This document shows positions 44,154 through 56,200 of a DNA stretch of 64,000 nt, in pieces. The notes beneath the pieces were generated by a model. That model was not told the origin of the DNA, ran no database searches, and saw only the letters and a program-made list of their open reading frames with translations. Each line of letters starts with the position of its first letter. Positions within the stretch are counted from its first letter, which is position 1. Both the position numbers and the translations under genes were made by a program. Source of the DNA: Paragorgia papillata (lineage: Eukaryota; Cnidaria; Anthozoa; Scleralcyonacea; Coralliidae); NCBI GenBank assembly GCA_035771165.1, contig JAWNZC010000469.1, forward strand, positions 1,266,001 to 1,330,000, written 5' to 3'.

Positions 44154-44850
44154 TCGCGGTTTCTGCCTCGATTTCTGCTAGTGTCATAGCTTTGGGTACT
44201 GCGTTCGCTGCCACAAAATTCACATATTGGTCAGCAACGTTGTCTTTCGTCTTACGGGTGGGCAAAGGCATGCGTGAGAAAATATCAGCAGGGTTTCCTT
44301 CACCTGTTCTATAGCAAACTTTGAAATCATACTGCTGGAGGCGAAGAACCCATCTTTCAATCCTGGCTGGTGGTTTTGACGTAGGTGAGAAAAGTATCTC
44401 GAGAGCTTTATGGTCGGTAAACAGTTGGAATGTTGTACCAATGAGGTACATGTGAAAGCGTTCGCAGCCCCAAACCAAAGCCAAAGCTTCGCGTTCGGTT
44501 TGCGAATAACGCTGCTCCGTTGGAGTGAGTGAGCGACTAGCGAAGGCGACGTTGTGAACTGCACCATCTGGGTCGATGTTTGCAAGGATGGCACCAAGAC
44601 CATACGGACTGGCATCGACTGTGAGCTGCGTTTCGTGGTGCGGATTATAGTAGGCCATAATGCAATCTTCAGCAAGCGCTGTTTTTACTTTGTCGAAGGC
44701 TGTTTGGTGGGCGGAGGTCCAACACCACTGGACTCCTTTCCGGGTCAGTTGACGTAAGGGCATGGTGATGGTGGCGAAGTCACGCAAAAATCTTGCACAA
44801 TAATTTGCGAGACCAAGAAAACTGCGCAGCTGCTGGACGGTTTGGGGCAC
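43903..44850 (-). pseudogene. Gypsy RT thumb, RNase H and linker
   Basis: Continues RT after the MITE with QQLRSFLGLANYCARFLRD, then RNase H: LTVDASPYGLGAIL, YSQTEREALALVWGCERFH, FTDHKALEIL. Ends before integrase with a frame change near 43950. Confidence 0.88.
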
Positions 44851-44854
44851 TTGG

Positions 44855-45659
44855 CAATCTCGAGCCCATAGTCACCCCCTTTTTGGTCAGCGGGAGAGCG
44901 CGGGGGAGACTCTGGGGAAATTGGATTTAATTACCCCTGAAATGAGGGGTTCCGGTTGTTAAGCGCATGATCGTAGCCTCAGCTGCTGTGCAGAATGTGC
45001 GTTGTGTTCATGAGTTCGTTTCTCATATATTTGTTTGAAATCGCAAATACTATATTTGTGAGAACCCTGCATAAAATGCAGATCAAATACACGTTAAAAT
45101 TGTCGGAGAGAGACTGACACTGCTGGTGGTAGCACATTGACATAAACGTTTCTTGAAATCCAAGGTAAAATATCAGTTCACGACGCCAATATCGTCATCG
45201 ATCAGACGATCACAAGCCTTTTAATACGAGTTGCGATTGCGAAGGCTGATTCCGTCTTTAATTGTCTTAAATATGCTTTTTCGTTTGTTTAAATTGTTTT
45301 ACATTTATACATCAAATATAACGACAAATCCCACCGGGATTTGTTTTGTTCATTGCGACTGTTTGTTTATTCGAAATTCGTCTTGTACTTTGCTATGAAG
45401 TTTGTTTGTGTGAATGAGACCCAGATATAATTAAACAAAGGGAAGAAGTGTAAATGAGGCGTCTAAATTTGAAGATATATATGTTATTGAATAAAGGAAT
45501 ATGTTTGACTTTCATTATTTCACAATCTGTATGTTTTGAATCGATTAATTCAATAAATTTAAATGAACCAATCAAAACGGAGAATCAATCCAGTTTCCCC
45601 AGAGTCTCCCCCGCGCTCTCCCGCTGACCAAAAAGGGGGTGACTATGGGCTCGAGATTG
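44855..45659. mobile_element. 805-bp MULE-like MITE in Gypsy pol
   Basis: Terminal inverted repeats of about 73 bp begin CAATCTCGAGCCCATAGTCA and are identical for 66 bp. A 9-bp target duplication GGCACTTGG flanks it (44846-44854, 45660-45668). Long TIRs with a 9-bp duplication fit Mutator-like elements. No transposase frame. Confidence 0.85.
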
Positions 45660-45668
45660 GGCACTTGG

Positions 45669-46212
45669 GTGTGTTGTAAGGCGGCAATCTTCTGTGGGTC
45701 GGCTTGTAGACCATCTTTTGTCAGGATATAGCCATAGAACCACAACGATTCTTGTCGGAAAAGGCACTTGTCGGAATTAACGGTTAATCCTTTTACTTGC
45801 AAACGGGAAATTAGAGCATATAATCGTTCATCATGTTCTTTTTCGGTTCTCCCCCATACGATGATGTCGTCAGCAATGTTTCGAGTGCCTTCTAGACCAC
45901 GTAACGCATTCTGAATGGCATTTTGAAACACTTCGCTGGCGGAATTGATGCCGAATGGGAGACGTTTATAGCGGAACAGTCCTCGATGAGTGGTAAAAGT
46001 CGTAACAGATCTTGCGGCTTGTGTGAGTGGGATTTGATGGTACCCCAGCGCGAAGGTCGAGTTTGCTGAACTTCTGCGCGCCATTCAGGGCTTCGAGGAG
46101 TTTCCTCAATGGTCGGAATGGGATGACGTTCGCGTTTAATTGCCGTGTTGACTTGACGGTAATCTCCACAAACACGCACTTCCGAGGGATTATGAGGTTT
46201 TGGGCGCGACAA
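45669..46212 (-). pseudogene. Gypsy reverse transcriptase core, split
   Basis: At least two frames are needed: VRVCGDYRQVNTAI, KFSKLDLRAG, then YHQIPLTQAARSVTTF, RYKRLPFGINSA and NIADDIIVWG (catalytic DD). It is cut after QHTQVP by the 805-bp MITE and resumes at 44850. Confidence 0.85.
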
Positions 46213-47284
46213 CTAATCCACTTACCCAATCAGTGCTTTCATCTTGCACTGGCTCGATAATGTCCTTTGCGATATAATCTTCAATCCAGCTATCCAGTTG
46301 CTTGCGCAAATGAAACGGTGTGCGACGATAAACTTGCGAGACAGGGGGAACTTGGGTATCTACATGAAGCGTTTGTTCATAGTCTTTGAGCTTCCCAATG
46401 CCATCAAAAACTTGCGGATATTTTTTACGTAGGTCTGCCTCGATCTGACTGTGTGCCCCTGATTTTGGTATTTTGGAAGCGTAATTGACCTTCGACGGTG
46501 GTAAAGTTTGCTTCGGTTTGTTATTAGGGTAACTGGCTGTTGGCATGGACGATGCTGTAGAGCTGGAAGGTCCAAGGGATTTAACAACGTGTAGGTTCAG
46601 CTGAAGAAGGCCGAGCTCGGAGGATGTAGCACAACTTAGTAGGGAACCAGTGTTGTCGCGTGTGACATAGAAAGTGGCAACAGTCATGCGCTTCTTTGTT
46701 TCGACAATTGTTTCAATTTTGCCACTTAAAGCGACGGGTGTTGTTGAGCCAAAAGCGTGTAGTTTGATTTTGGTCGGCTTTAAGATCACAGGTGCGTGTT
46801 GGTTGACAGCCTCGTAATCCTGGCGTGAGAGGATGTTGACTGATGCACCAGAATCAACGAGAACCTTGACCTTCGCTTTTCCTATCTTTACTGTAGAGAA
46901 GGGCGTAGACTTAGTGTTATTGGCTTGGTGGAATGTACCTTGTCCGTTCGCGGCCAGAACGATTTTCGGATGTTTGGACTTAACCGTAAAAACGTGTTCA
47001 CTAGCACTGTCACTATCTGATGAAGCGTAGTATGAAGAGGAAACAGAAACGGCGCTGTTATAGCCATTGCCACGGGCAGATTGCTGCGACTCACGGAGTT
47101 TGTTGACACGGCCACGTTGGCGTGAGGTTGTGCCTGGTGTCTGCGTTCGTGTGAAGGCCTTGTCCGCGTTGTGGTGTGGACTTGCAAACGCTCTGAAAAT
47201 GACCAGATTTCCCGCAACCACGACATGTTTTTCCTGCGGCAGGGCACGACTTGGGGCCATCTTCATGGGGATAGGAACCACCAC
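46190..47284 (-). pseudogene. Gypsy protease and start of RT
   Basis: The aspartic protease motif LVDSGASVNIL is visible near residue 140. After a linker, RYPQVF-type and YRRTPFHLRKQLDSWI segments begin the RT. The frame breaks near 46200 in the first RT motif (WVSGLVVAPK) by an indel. Confidence 0.85.
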
Positions 47285-47915
47285 AGTAGTAACAGGATTT
47301 TATGGCGGTTCGTGAACGGCCTTGGTTTGGCTTGCGACGTAGTGCATGAATTTGGTCGTGAGAGCCACGATTGGCGGCTTCGATGGCTTGGAGTTGAGAA
47401 GTCGATCGTTCTAAACTTCGGCCATATTTCAGTAAGTCCTCGAGAGAAATGTCCTCACGGAGCGCTTTACCTCGTACACGACTGGAGGAGCAATGTTCCA
47501 TTAACTGAACTTTGATTTCGGCATCTGAATCGCCAAATTCACACGTCTTGGCCAGTTGACATAGACGGGTATAGTACTGATCGATCGTTTCGCCAGTGCG
47601 CTGGATGGTTTGCCTAAAAACGTGCGTCTCGTACAGTACATTCTTTTTGGGAGCGAAGTAATCGGTCAACTTCTTCACTGCGATTTCATAGTCCTTGTCG
47701 TCACCGGTGGACGGTAGTGTCTCGAAAATGGTGTCTACGGCAGGGCCAGCGAGATATAATAAAAGGCTGCGCTTTCTCGTGTCATCCTTGATGTCCATAG
47801 CCACGATAAATTGCTGGAATCTCTTTATCCAGTCTTTCCATCTCTGGCCTGTCGATGAAGGTTCATCATGTGGGTTAAACTGGGGAATGCCTGACAAATC
47901 CAAACCAGTAGCCAT
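47091..47915 (-). CDS. Gypsy gag (capsid and zinc knuckle)
   Basis: About 274 codons from ATG 18 bases after the PBS region. Capsid-like retrotransposon gag segment (WKDWIKRFQQFIVAMDI, FRQTIQRTGETIDQYYTRL), then a cysteine cluster with a CCHC knuckle CRGCGKSGHFQSVC near residue 236. The frame overlaps the protease frame by about 190 bp, implying frameshift expression in the ancestor. Confidence 0.88.
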   Translation of the reverse strand: MATGLDLSGIPQFNPHDEPSSTGQRWKDWIKRFQQFIVAMDIKDDTRKRSLLLYLAGPAVDTIFETLPSTGDDKDYEIAVKKLTDYFAPKKNVLYETHVFRQTIQRTGETIDQYYTRLCQLAKTCEFGDSDAEIKVQLMEHCSSSRVRGKALREDISLEDLLKYGRSLERSTSQLQAIEAANRGSHDQIHALRRKPNQGRSRTAIKSCYYCGGSYPHEDGPKSCPAAGKTCRGCGKSGHFQSVCKSTPQRGQGLHTNADTRHNLTPTWPCQQTP

Positions 47916-47987
47916 ATCCTCGTCGCCAATATTGTGTCTTAACTTTTATTCAACAATCACTTAGTATTTAATCCTCTCGCTCGTAAG

Positions 47988-49503
47988 ATCTAACCACCAC
48001 AATTACTACCACCACTATTACCACCACCATTACCACCACCACCACTACCACCACTATTACCACCACCATTACCACCACTATTACCACCACCATTACCACC
48101 ACTATTACCACCACCACTATTACCAACCATTACCACTATTACCACCATTACCACCACCACCACACCATTACCACCACCACCATTACCACCACCACCATTA
48201 CCACCACTGTTACTACCACCATTACCATCACTATTACCACCACCATTACCATTACCACCACTATTAACTACCACCACTATTACCACCACTATTACCACCA
48301 CCATTACCACCACTACCCACCACTATTACCACCACCATTACCACCACTATTACCCACCCACCATTACCACCTACTATTACCACCAACCACTATTACCACC
48401 ACCACCACCACCACCATTACCACCACTATACCACCACCATTACCACCACTATTACCACCAACCAATACCATTACCACCACTATTACCAACCACCCATTAC
48501 CACCACTATTACCATCCACCACTATTACCACCACCAACCGACCACCCACCACCATTACCACCATCACTATTACCACCACTATTACCACCACCATTACCAT
48601 TACCACCACTATTACTACCACCATTACCACCACTATTACCACCACCACTATTACCACCAGCATTACCACCACCACCATTACCACCATTACCACCACTATT
48701 ACTACCACCATTACCATCACTATTACCACCACCATTACCATTACCACCACACTTTACCACCACTATTACCACCACACCATTACCACCACTATTACCACCA
48801 CCATTACCACCACTACCACCACTATTACCACCACCATTACCACCACTATTACCACCACCATTACCATTACCACCACTATTACTACCACCATTACCACCAC
48901 TATTACCATCACGATTACCACCACTATTACCACCCCCATTACCGCCACCATTACCACCACTTTTACCACCACTATTACCACCACTATTATCACCACCATT
49001 ACCACCACCATTACCATTACCACCACTATTACTACCACCATTACCACCATTATTACCACCACCATTACCACCACTACCACCACTATTACCACCACCATTA
49101 CCATTACCACCACTATTACCACCACCATTACCACCACTATTACCACCACCATTACCATTACCACCACTATTACTACCACCATTACCACCACTATTACCAC
49201 CACCACTATTACCACCACCATTACCACCACCACTATTACCAGACCACTATTACCACCACCATTACCACCACCACCATTACCACCACCACTATTACTACCA
49301 CCATTACCACCACTATTGCCACTATTGCCACCATTACCACCACCTTTACCACCACTATTACCACCACTATTACCACCACCATTACCACCACTATTACCAC
49401 CACCATTACCATCACCATTACCACCACTATTACCACCACCATTACCATCACCATTACCACCACCATTACCACCACTATTACCACCACCATTACCATCATC
49501 GTC
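47988..49503. repeat. TTACCACCA satellite array, right block
   Basis: Same unit family as 39945-42572. Ends at CATCATCGTCATTTATTGACA before the D unit begins near 49529. Confidence 0.95.
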
Positions 49504-49845
49504 ATTTATTGACATACCTTAGTATGTTATTAAATCAAAAACTCTATTTAACATACAATTAAGAACTACCCTAAGCCAAAATTTAATTATTTACAAGAGT
49601 GACAATGCTTGCACAGTTCATGATTTAATATTCCTATAAGTAATTGTTGTTTTCTAATATTTTTACAATAAATTACAAAAAAAATGTTAGATCACTAAGG
49701 AATTTTGTCAGTAATCATGTGAGTAAATTAAATGTTTTTCAAATTACTATATAGCTAATCATATTAAAAATTGTCATTCTGTATTTCTGAACTTCTGCAT
49801 TTTCTAATCTTGTCTTTACACTACTAAATAACTAAGTATGTTTAA

Positions 49846-50523
49846 GGTGGCTCCATACAGTTTCTAGAAAAATGGAAAATACAAGTTTGAGAGTCTAAAA
49901 TACGTGCATGAACAATTCGGAAAAATAATAAAACTAAATGTTGTGCATAGTTAAATATTCTGACAATCAAAAACTGTTACCAAATAAATAGCAACAGTTG
50001 TTGCTATGGCAACAATGACGTTTCAAAATGGCTGCCAATTACCCTTCAAACTAATTTAATTTGAAAAACACTTTGGTGAACCCCCATTTTTTTTTCATTA
50101 AAACTTTTCTTGAAGTATGAGTAATCAATAGGCCGATTTTAAAAAAATTCTGTAGAACGAATAATTTTTTTCCCGAAAAAATCATGTTTTTTAATTTTTA
50201 AAAAAATTGCATCTACAGAATTTTTTTTAAATCGGCCTATTGATTACTCGTACTTCAAGAAAAGGTTTAATAAAAAAAAAATGGGGGGTCACCAAAGTTT
50301 TTTTTCGAATTAAATTAGTTTGAAGGGTAACTGGCAGCCATATTGAAACGCCATTGCTGCCATAGCAACAACTGTTGCTATTGATTTGGTAACAGTTTTT
50401 GATTGTCACGCTGTTTAACTATGCATAACATTTAGTTTTATTCTTTTTCCGAATTGTTTAATCACGTGTTTTGGACTCTCAAACTTGTATTTTCCATTTT
50501 TCAAGAAACTGTATGGAGCCACC
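49846..50523. mobile_element. 678-bp TTAA-target foldback in D unit
   Basis: Ends GGTGGCTCCATACAGTTTCT / AGAAACTGTATGGAGCCACC, TTAA on both sides (49842-49845, 50524-50527). The C unit has the empty site at 29238-29241 with a single TTAA. Confidence 0.9.
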
Positions 50524-52968
50524 TTAAGTAGTAACAGTTGATATTTTACTTTAAAGATTAATTAACTAACACAACAAAATCTACCTAACTTCTGAGTTTA
50601 AAAATAAGCCGTTAAAATGTTGTTTTTCAACTTCGTAAAAACATATAACAAACTGCGAGAAATGCCTCTTAACAGACTTCAGTTAAAGTCAAATAATTTT
50701 CCAAAAGGCTTCTGGAGGAATCGCGTTTTCCGTTCGCGATATTTTTCAATTGGTGCTCTCCTTTTGAAATTTCTAGATCCGCTCCTAAGAGCTTTAGTTT
50801 GTGATGTTTTCTGTGTGCTGTTGCACTGTTTTAAATTTTTGTTAAACTTTCTTTTTCTTTTCTTTTTGTTTTTCTTTACTCTGTAAGAGTTAGAACTGGG
50901 ATTATATAGAGTAAGGGTTATAAGACAACGTTTTAGGGTTGGTTGGGATAAGATTTTGTTCAACGACATGACCTAGGTTCTTTATAAGCGTAAACAATTG
51001 AGTGATGCGTACGTAGTGTTTTGGATAATAGTAAAGTGAAAAGGTAGCAAACTGCCGAGATTTCAGAAACGAAATACTGACGTTTCGAGCGCAGCCCTGT
51101 ATCAGAGTTTACTTAAGAAAACTGGTAAAGGGTATCACTCGAACTGACATCAGTTATTCGTTACTGTCATAAAAGGCTCTGCTCGAAACATCAGTTTTTC
51201 GTTTTTAAAATCTCGTCAGCTTGCCATCTTTTCGTTTTATTAAGCCTGTTTTCTAGTCATCGCAGAAACTGGCTTGCAGCTCGCAGCGAGTACTTGCATC
51301 TAATTAAAAAGACGTCAGAGTGAAAAACAAGCACTGTGAGTTAGTTTTAATTAGATGTAAGTACTCGCATTGAGCTGCGAGTCAGTTTCTGCCATGACTG
51401 GAAAAGAGGCTTTATAGGTTCTGCTTAGTTTGCTTCGCAGAGATCTCTTCGGCTCCAACACAAGGAATAGCAAGTTTAGAATACAGAGGGACTTATAGGC
51501 AATGTAGAAAACTAGAAATACAAATCGAAAATGTTTAAAAGGTTGGTGTACTGCTGACTTGAAATACTCATTAAGGAGGACTAACGTTTTAAGCGTAGGT
51601 CCTTCGTCAAAAAGAAATTCGTACTGAAATAAACGTATATACAATATTCTTTTAAATTTCACTGCACTATTTGTTTCTCTCCATCCCCCCCCCCCCTCTC
51701 TCCCTCTCTCTCCCTCTGATGGATCTTCGCTCAAAACGGTCAGCCCTGCTTCGTGATTATATTTCAGCAGTATTCCAACTTTTTAAAAAAATCCCCCGAC
51801 TGTTTGAACAAGTAGACATCGAAATGTTGGCAATGTCGTCTATCTTGAAAATGCGTTGAATTTTATCATTTTACCATCTTGAATGATGACGTGAAATGGC
51901 TGCAAGCGAAGAGCAGCATGACTACTAGACGTGATTGTTGAAAAAGATTATATTTCGATGGCTTCAGACTAACTTTTTCTCATAATAAGAAGCATAATGA
52001 CCTTTTGATTTAAAACTGATCTAAGATTAGAGAATTAGGATTAGAGGGTTAGGATTAGTATTGACACAATGTCACTGTGAGGTCAGTAAACCAATTTCTT
52101 TTCTGGTTGTTTTCGTGTTTTATTCAACTCTTTTTCGTCGGTGGATATTCCCAGTGAGGAGTAAAATCGTCTGGCGTTAGCCCAGAGTAAAATACGTAAG
52201 ACTTGAGAGTCGAATGCCGCTTAGAAATGGTTAAGAGAAAGGTGTGAAAGTTAACTTTTTTTCCTCTAAAACGTTTTCCAGTGTAGATTTGTGCTTCCTT
52301 CTAGTTCCTTGCATAGCTCTAGTGTCAGTGCTGATAATTGAAAAGTTTTTTTTTTTAACATTTGCAGCGTGTCTGTATCTGCCATCCGGAAAAAATTAGA
52401 TTTACCGTAAAAAGTGGAAACTTAATCCAAATTAGAATTTCAGAACTTTCTAGAACAAATATTTCTTCGCTCCTGAGAACTTTGAACTAATACTTTTCAA
52501 TGCTAAAGAGTAACACCAGGACTGAGGAAAGAACTAAAGAATAAAACACAAATCTACACCGCAAAATGTTTTAGAAAGGAAAGATGTAATTTTTTATAGC
52601 TTTTTCCTATCAAGTCACGTCAAATTTCGGTCTTCCAGACTTCTAGTTTTAGATAAAAAAAATTTAAAAACCAAAAACATTAAAACAATCAGATCTAGCA
52701 GTCATTGACAGTCATGCTACTATTTAGTTTGACGTCATTTGACGTCATTATTCAAGATGGCGCCACTCGTGGTGAAATTAGCTTATCCTCGCACATAATC
52801 TTTTTGAAAAGTAAATTATTTTAAAATTTCTTACAAGGCATTTTCAAAATAGACGAAGACGTTGACAACATTTTGATGCCAACTTGTTCAAATAGTCGGA
52901 GATGCCTTTTTGACATTTTCGATTGGATTTTGATATGAGCGTGCGTAATGTGTTATCAGCGGTATTAC
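50524..52968. other. 3' flank of gene D, duplicated from C unit
   Basis: 50600-52968 is colinear with 29838-32208 at high identity. It includes a CT-rich microsatellite near 51680-51720 and a TGATGGATCTTCGCTCAAAACGG repeat. No gene is recognised. Confidence 0.7.
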
Positions 52969-53282
52969 TCAGTAGAATACTTCTATTTCAGTTGGAGTAA
53001 AGTTGTAACTTCCAGCCAGAAGAGATTTGGTTTGTGCAGAGTCAAGTTGGTATCCTGGGGGTAATTGATATGAGTCGCCAAGGTTGGAGTGTGATCCTTG
53101 ATTGAGATTGCAGTTATCACTGATGTAGAAATCAGGACCTCCACCAAACCATGGTCCGTAGTTAGGAGAGCTGCGGATTGCGTATTGCTTGTTGTGAACG
53201 TCGCATTTGAATGCAGGTATGTCGTCTTTATTTTTTAACGAAAACAAAAACGAGGAGTTGGACTGTTTACAAACACCTTCCC
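52969..53282 (-). CDS. Gene D exon 3 (TLDc C-half)
   Basis: 314 bp, acceptor TATTTCAG|, stop TGA. SLKNKDDIPAFKCDVHNKQY, then PWFGGGPDFYISD and the terminal [10 protein letters not shown]. Confidence 0.88.
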
Positions 53283-56200
53283 CTGAAATAAAATGTAAAA
53301 CATTTACTCCATGTGTTCATCATATTTTCCTTTACTTCATCAATGACTTTAAAAAACATTTTAAAGCAAAACAAAGAAAATTTTTAAAACCATTCTGTCA
53401 TTGAATTCTCTTGAATGTACAGTTTTAGCAGAACATTATAATTTTCTACATGTTTGATATAAAATACAGAAATATAGAAATAAAATTCAACTTCTAAAAA
53501 CTAAAGTAAGGTTTCATTTGTTTAAAGTGTATATTTACTACTAAATATACTAATATGCTGTAATTACAATTAAATATACTATTATAATTATTTTTTTTTA
53601 CTACTCTAAATTATTTTATTGTTATAGTCAAAATGGAAATACCTTCCCACTTCTTCTTCTGTAGTTTGTTGTGTATTACTGTATTTCTGTAGCCACTACC
53701 GAAGCATGAGAAATATTTTTGTTGAAAACTGTACAAATAAATAGTATAATTTAGCTTTAAATGGCATTTATTCATAATACAATGGATATTTATCCCAAAT
53801 TGTCATGCTTCAGTAGCAGCTACAGAAATACAGTAATACACAACCAACTACAGAAGTGGAAGTGGGAAGGTATTTTCATATTGACTGTGCAAATTTAATA
53901 TTTTTTCTAAATTATCATGTGTGGTCCTGATTCAAACTTGAATACTAAACTATCAGGAAGTCGCTGCATTTTTCATTTTTACAAAAATATCAATATTTTG
54001 GCCTATAATAGAAAATACTTTTTATGACTTTTTTAATCTTGTGCTGCAACCTATGCTGTTAACCCATTGCTGCCTTGGATGTCTGAGGGTTCTCCTTTTG
54101 ATGAGTAAAATCATCTGGTATTAGCCAGAGTGAAACAATAAAGGTGTCATTTTGGCTGGCTCAGGTATCCATTAGGTTTGATGTAAAAAGGAAATTGGAT
54201 GTATTTTATCTGCCAACAGACTATAAACATATTTCATTTTTGAAAATGTAGAGTACATGACATCAAACTCTTCCACAAAGATAAGATCTCACTCCAGGAT
54301 CAGGGTGGCATGGGTTACTTAAGCTGGCAGTCTTAGTGCTTGGGAGCAGCTGTGCAGACTATTGGAATTCCTGGGAAAATGATGATAAAGACTTTTTCAC
54401 AATCACGTATGTTTTTTATAGCAGGCTTGGACCAGGCCTGGATTTAGCAATTTTGGGCCTACAGGCTAAGTGTGACGACACATTTCTAGGGGGGGTTTGG
54501 GGGCATGCCCCCCAGAATTTTTTTGAATTTTGGTCTTTGAAACAGCATTGCCCACATTTTGAGGACACTTTTGAGCAAAATATAAAGGTCTGAAATCCCA
54601 TTTTTTAACAGTGGGCTGTCCAAATTGTGGGCCTACAGGCTATAGCCTGGTGAGCCTATCAGTAAATCCAGCCTGGCTTGGACTGGTCTATCTGCCAATG
54701 GCACATGCACCCCCTTTAGAATACCTCAAGTGCACCCCGTGAACTATATTTGCTAAACCATAGTCAATCGAGATATGGTCTGGAAACTCAGCGAAAGTCT
54801 TTGGTCTATCTTTTTGTTCACCTTTATGCATTTTTGTGCACGGTGCACGGTCACTGAACACATTGTATTTTAGTATAATGAACGAATTGTCGAAAAGCAA
54901 CGTTTCAGTTCAATCACTCAACCGTGCTATTTAAATATTAATAAACCTAAAACAAAGGATGTGTATGGTGTAAGGTACGGTTCAACATAAAATCACAGCT
55001 CATTATAGGCGCTTTGAAGTTTGCTGAGTTTCCAGACCATATCTCGATTGACTATGGCTAAACTAGATATAAAATGATATGGCTGTCCATTGCACGTAGT
55101 TTGTTACTGAGTAATATTCTGCTTTCTTAAATTCATGTTGTGTGTGGTTGCAAGTGGTAGACAGGAGAGTTGCTGTTCTGTAAGATATATTTTATTCCAG
55201 CAAATGGTAAATCTGTTGGCCTGCACTTTTGTGTCGTTCTTATATGAAGTTTCTGTGAGTTCATAATATGTGGGGGAACAATGGCAACAACAATCACTAA
55301 TTTTGAAATCTTTCTATTTACAGAAATATTTTGAAATCTTTCTATTTTCTATTATTTCTGTAATGCAACCTCAGTAGGCCAATGTCATTATTTATTAATT
55401 TCTTTTTTAAACTGCATCCCTCTCCCTAATGGCACTGTCCCTGCATGATACAAAGCAAGTCCAACTCTGTTTTATAGTATGTTCTAAGGATTTTAGGTGA
55501 AGGAAAATTCGAGTGTAGAATATATACATTTTGAGACCAAACCGGGACCAGTTGCGAAAATGCAACTACACAGGCCTTCCGGCAGGAATTGAACCCACGA
55601 CCTTGCGATTCTAGTGCAATGCTCTGACCACTGAGCCACGGAGGGCGTTGCCGAGAGCTTGATCGTGAGTTCTGTATATATAATAAGGTGGTAAATGCCC
55701 AATATCACTTATAATATACCCAATTCTCTCCTGGCATTACCACCTTATTATATATACAGAACTCACGATCAAGCTCTCGGCAACGCCCTCCGTGGCTCAG
55801 TGGTCAGAGCATTGCACTAGAATCGCAAGGTCGTGGGTTCAATTCCTGCCGGAAGGCCTGTGTAGTTGCATTTTCGCAACTGGTCCCGGTTTGGTCTCAA
55901 AATGTATATATTCTACACTCAAATTTTCCTTCACCTAAAATCCTTAGAACATACTATTTAATCGAGTGAAATGCCCAATATCATCTGTTTTATAGTATTG
56001 TGTTCAAACGTTTTTGAACAATTTTGAATTTAAGAACATACCTTCCCAGTTCTGGTCTGTATATCCACCACAAATATAATCTCCAACTTTCACTAAAGTC
56101 ACTGTAGGTCCCTTATTGTCACAACATCTGTGAAAATCTTTTGCACCCCATCCATCTCTGCCAGCTCGATAACAAAGACGCCATTGAAACTGATCACCCA

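Larger units (their letters stand above)
42573..47987 (-). mobile_element. Ty3/Gypsy LTR retrotransposon inside the satellite
   Basis: Minus orientation. Order gag, protease, RT, RNase H, integrase. The 3' LTR lies at about 42573-42763, preceded by a purine tract AAAGGGAGA. A 55-60-bp direct match at about 47930-47987 is the remaining end of the 5' LTR, directly followed by primer-binding site TGGCGACGAGGAT, complementary to the 3' end of tRNA-Ser(GCU). The rest of the 5' LTR is replaced by satellite. Frameshifts and a MITE insertion inactivate it. Confidence 0.85.
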
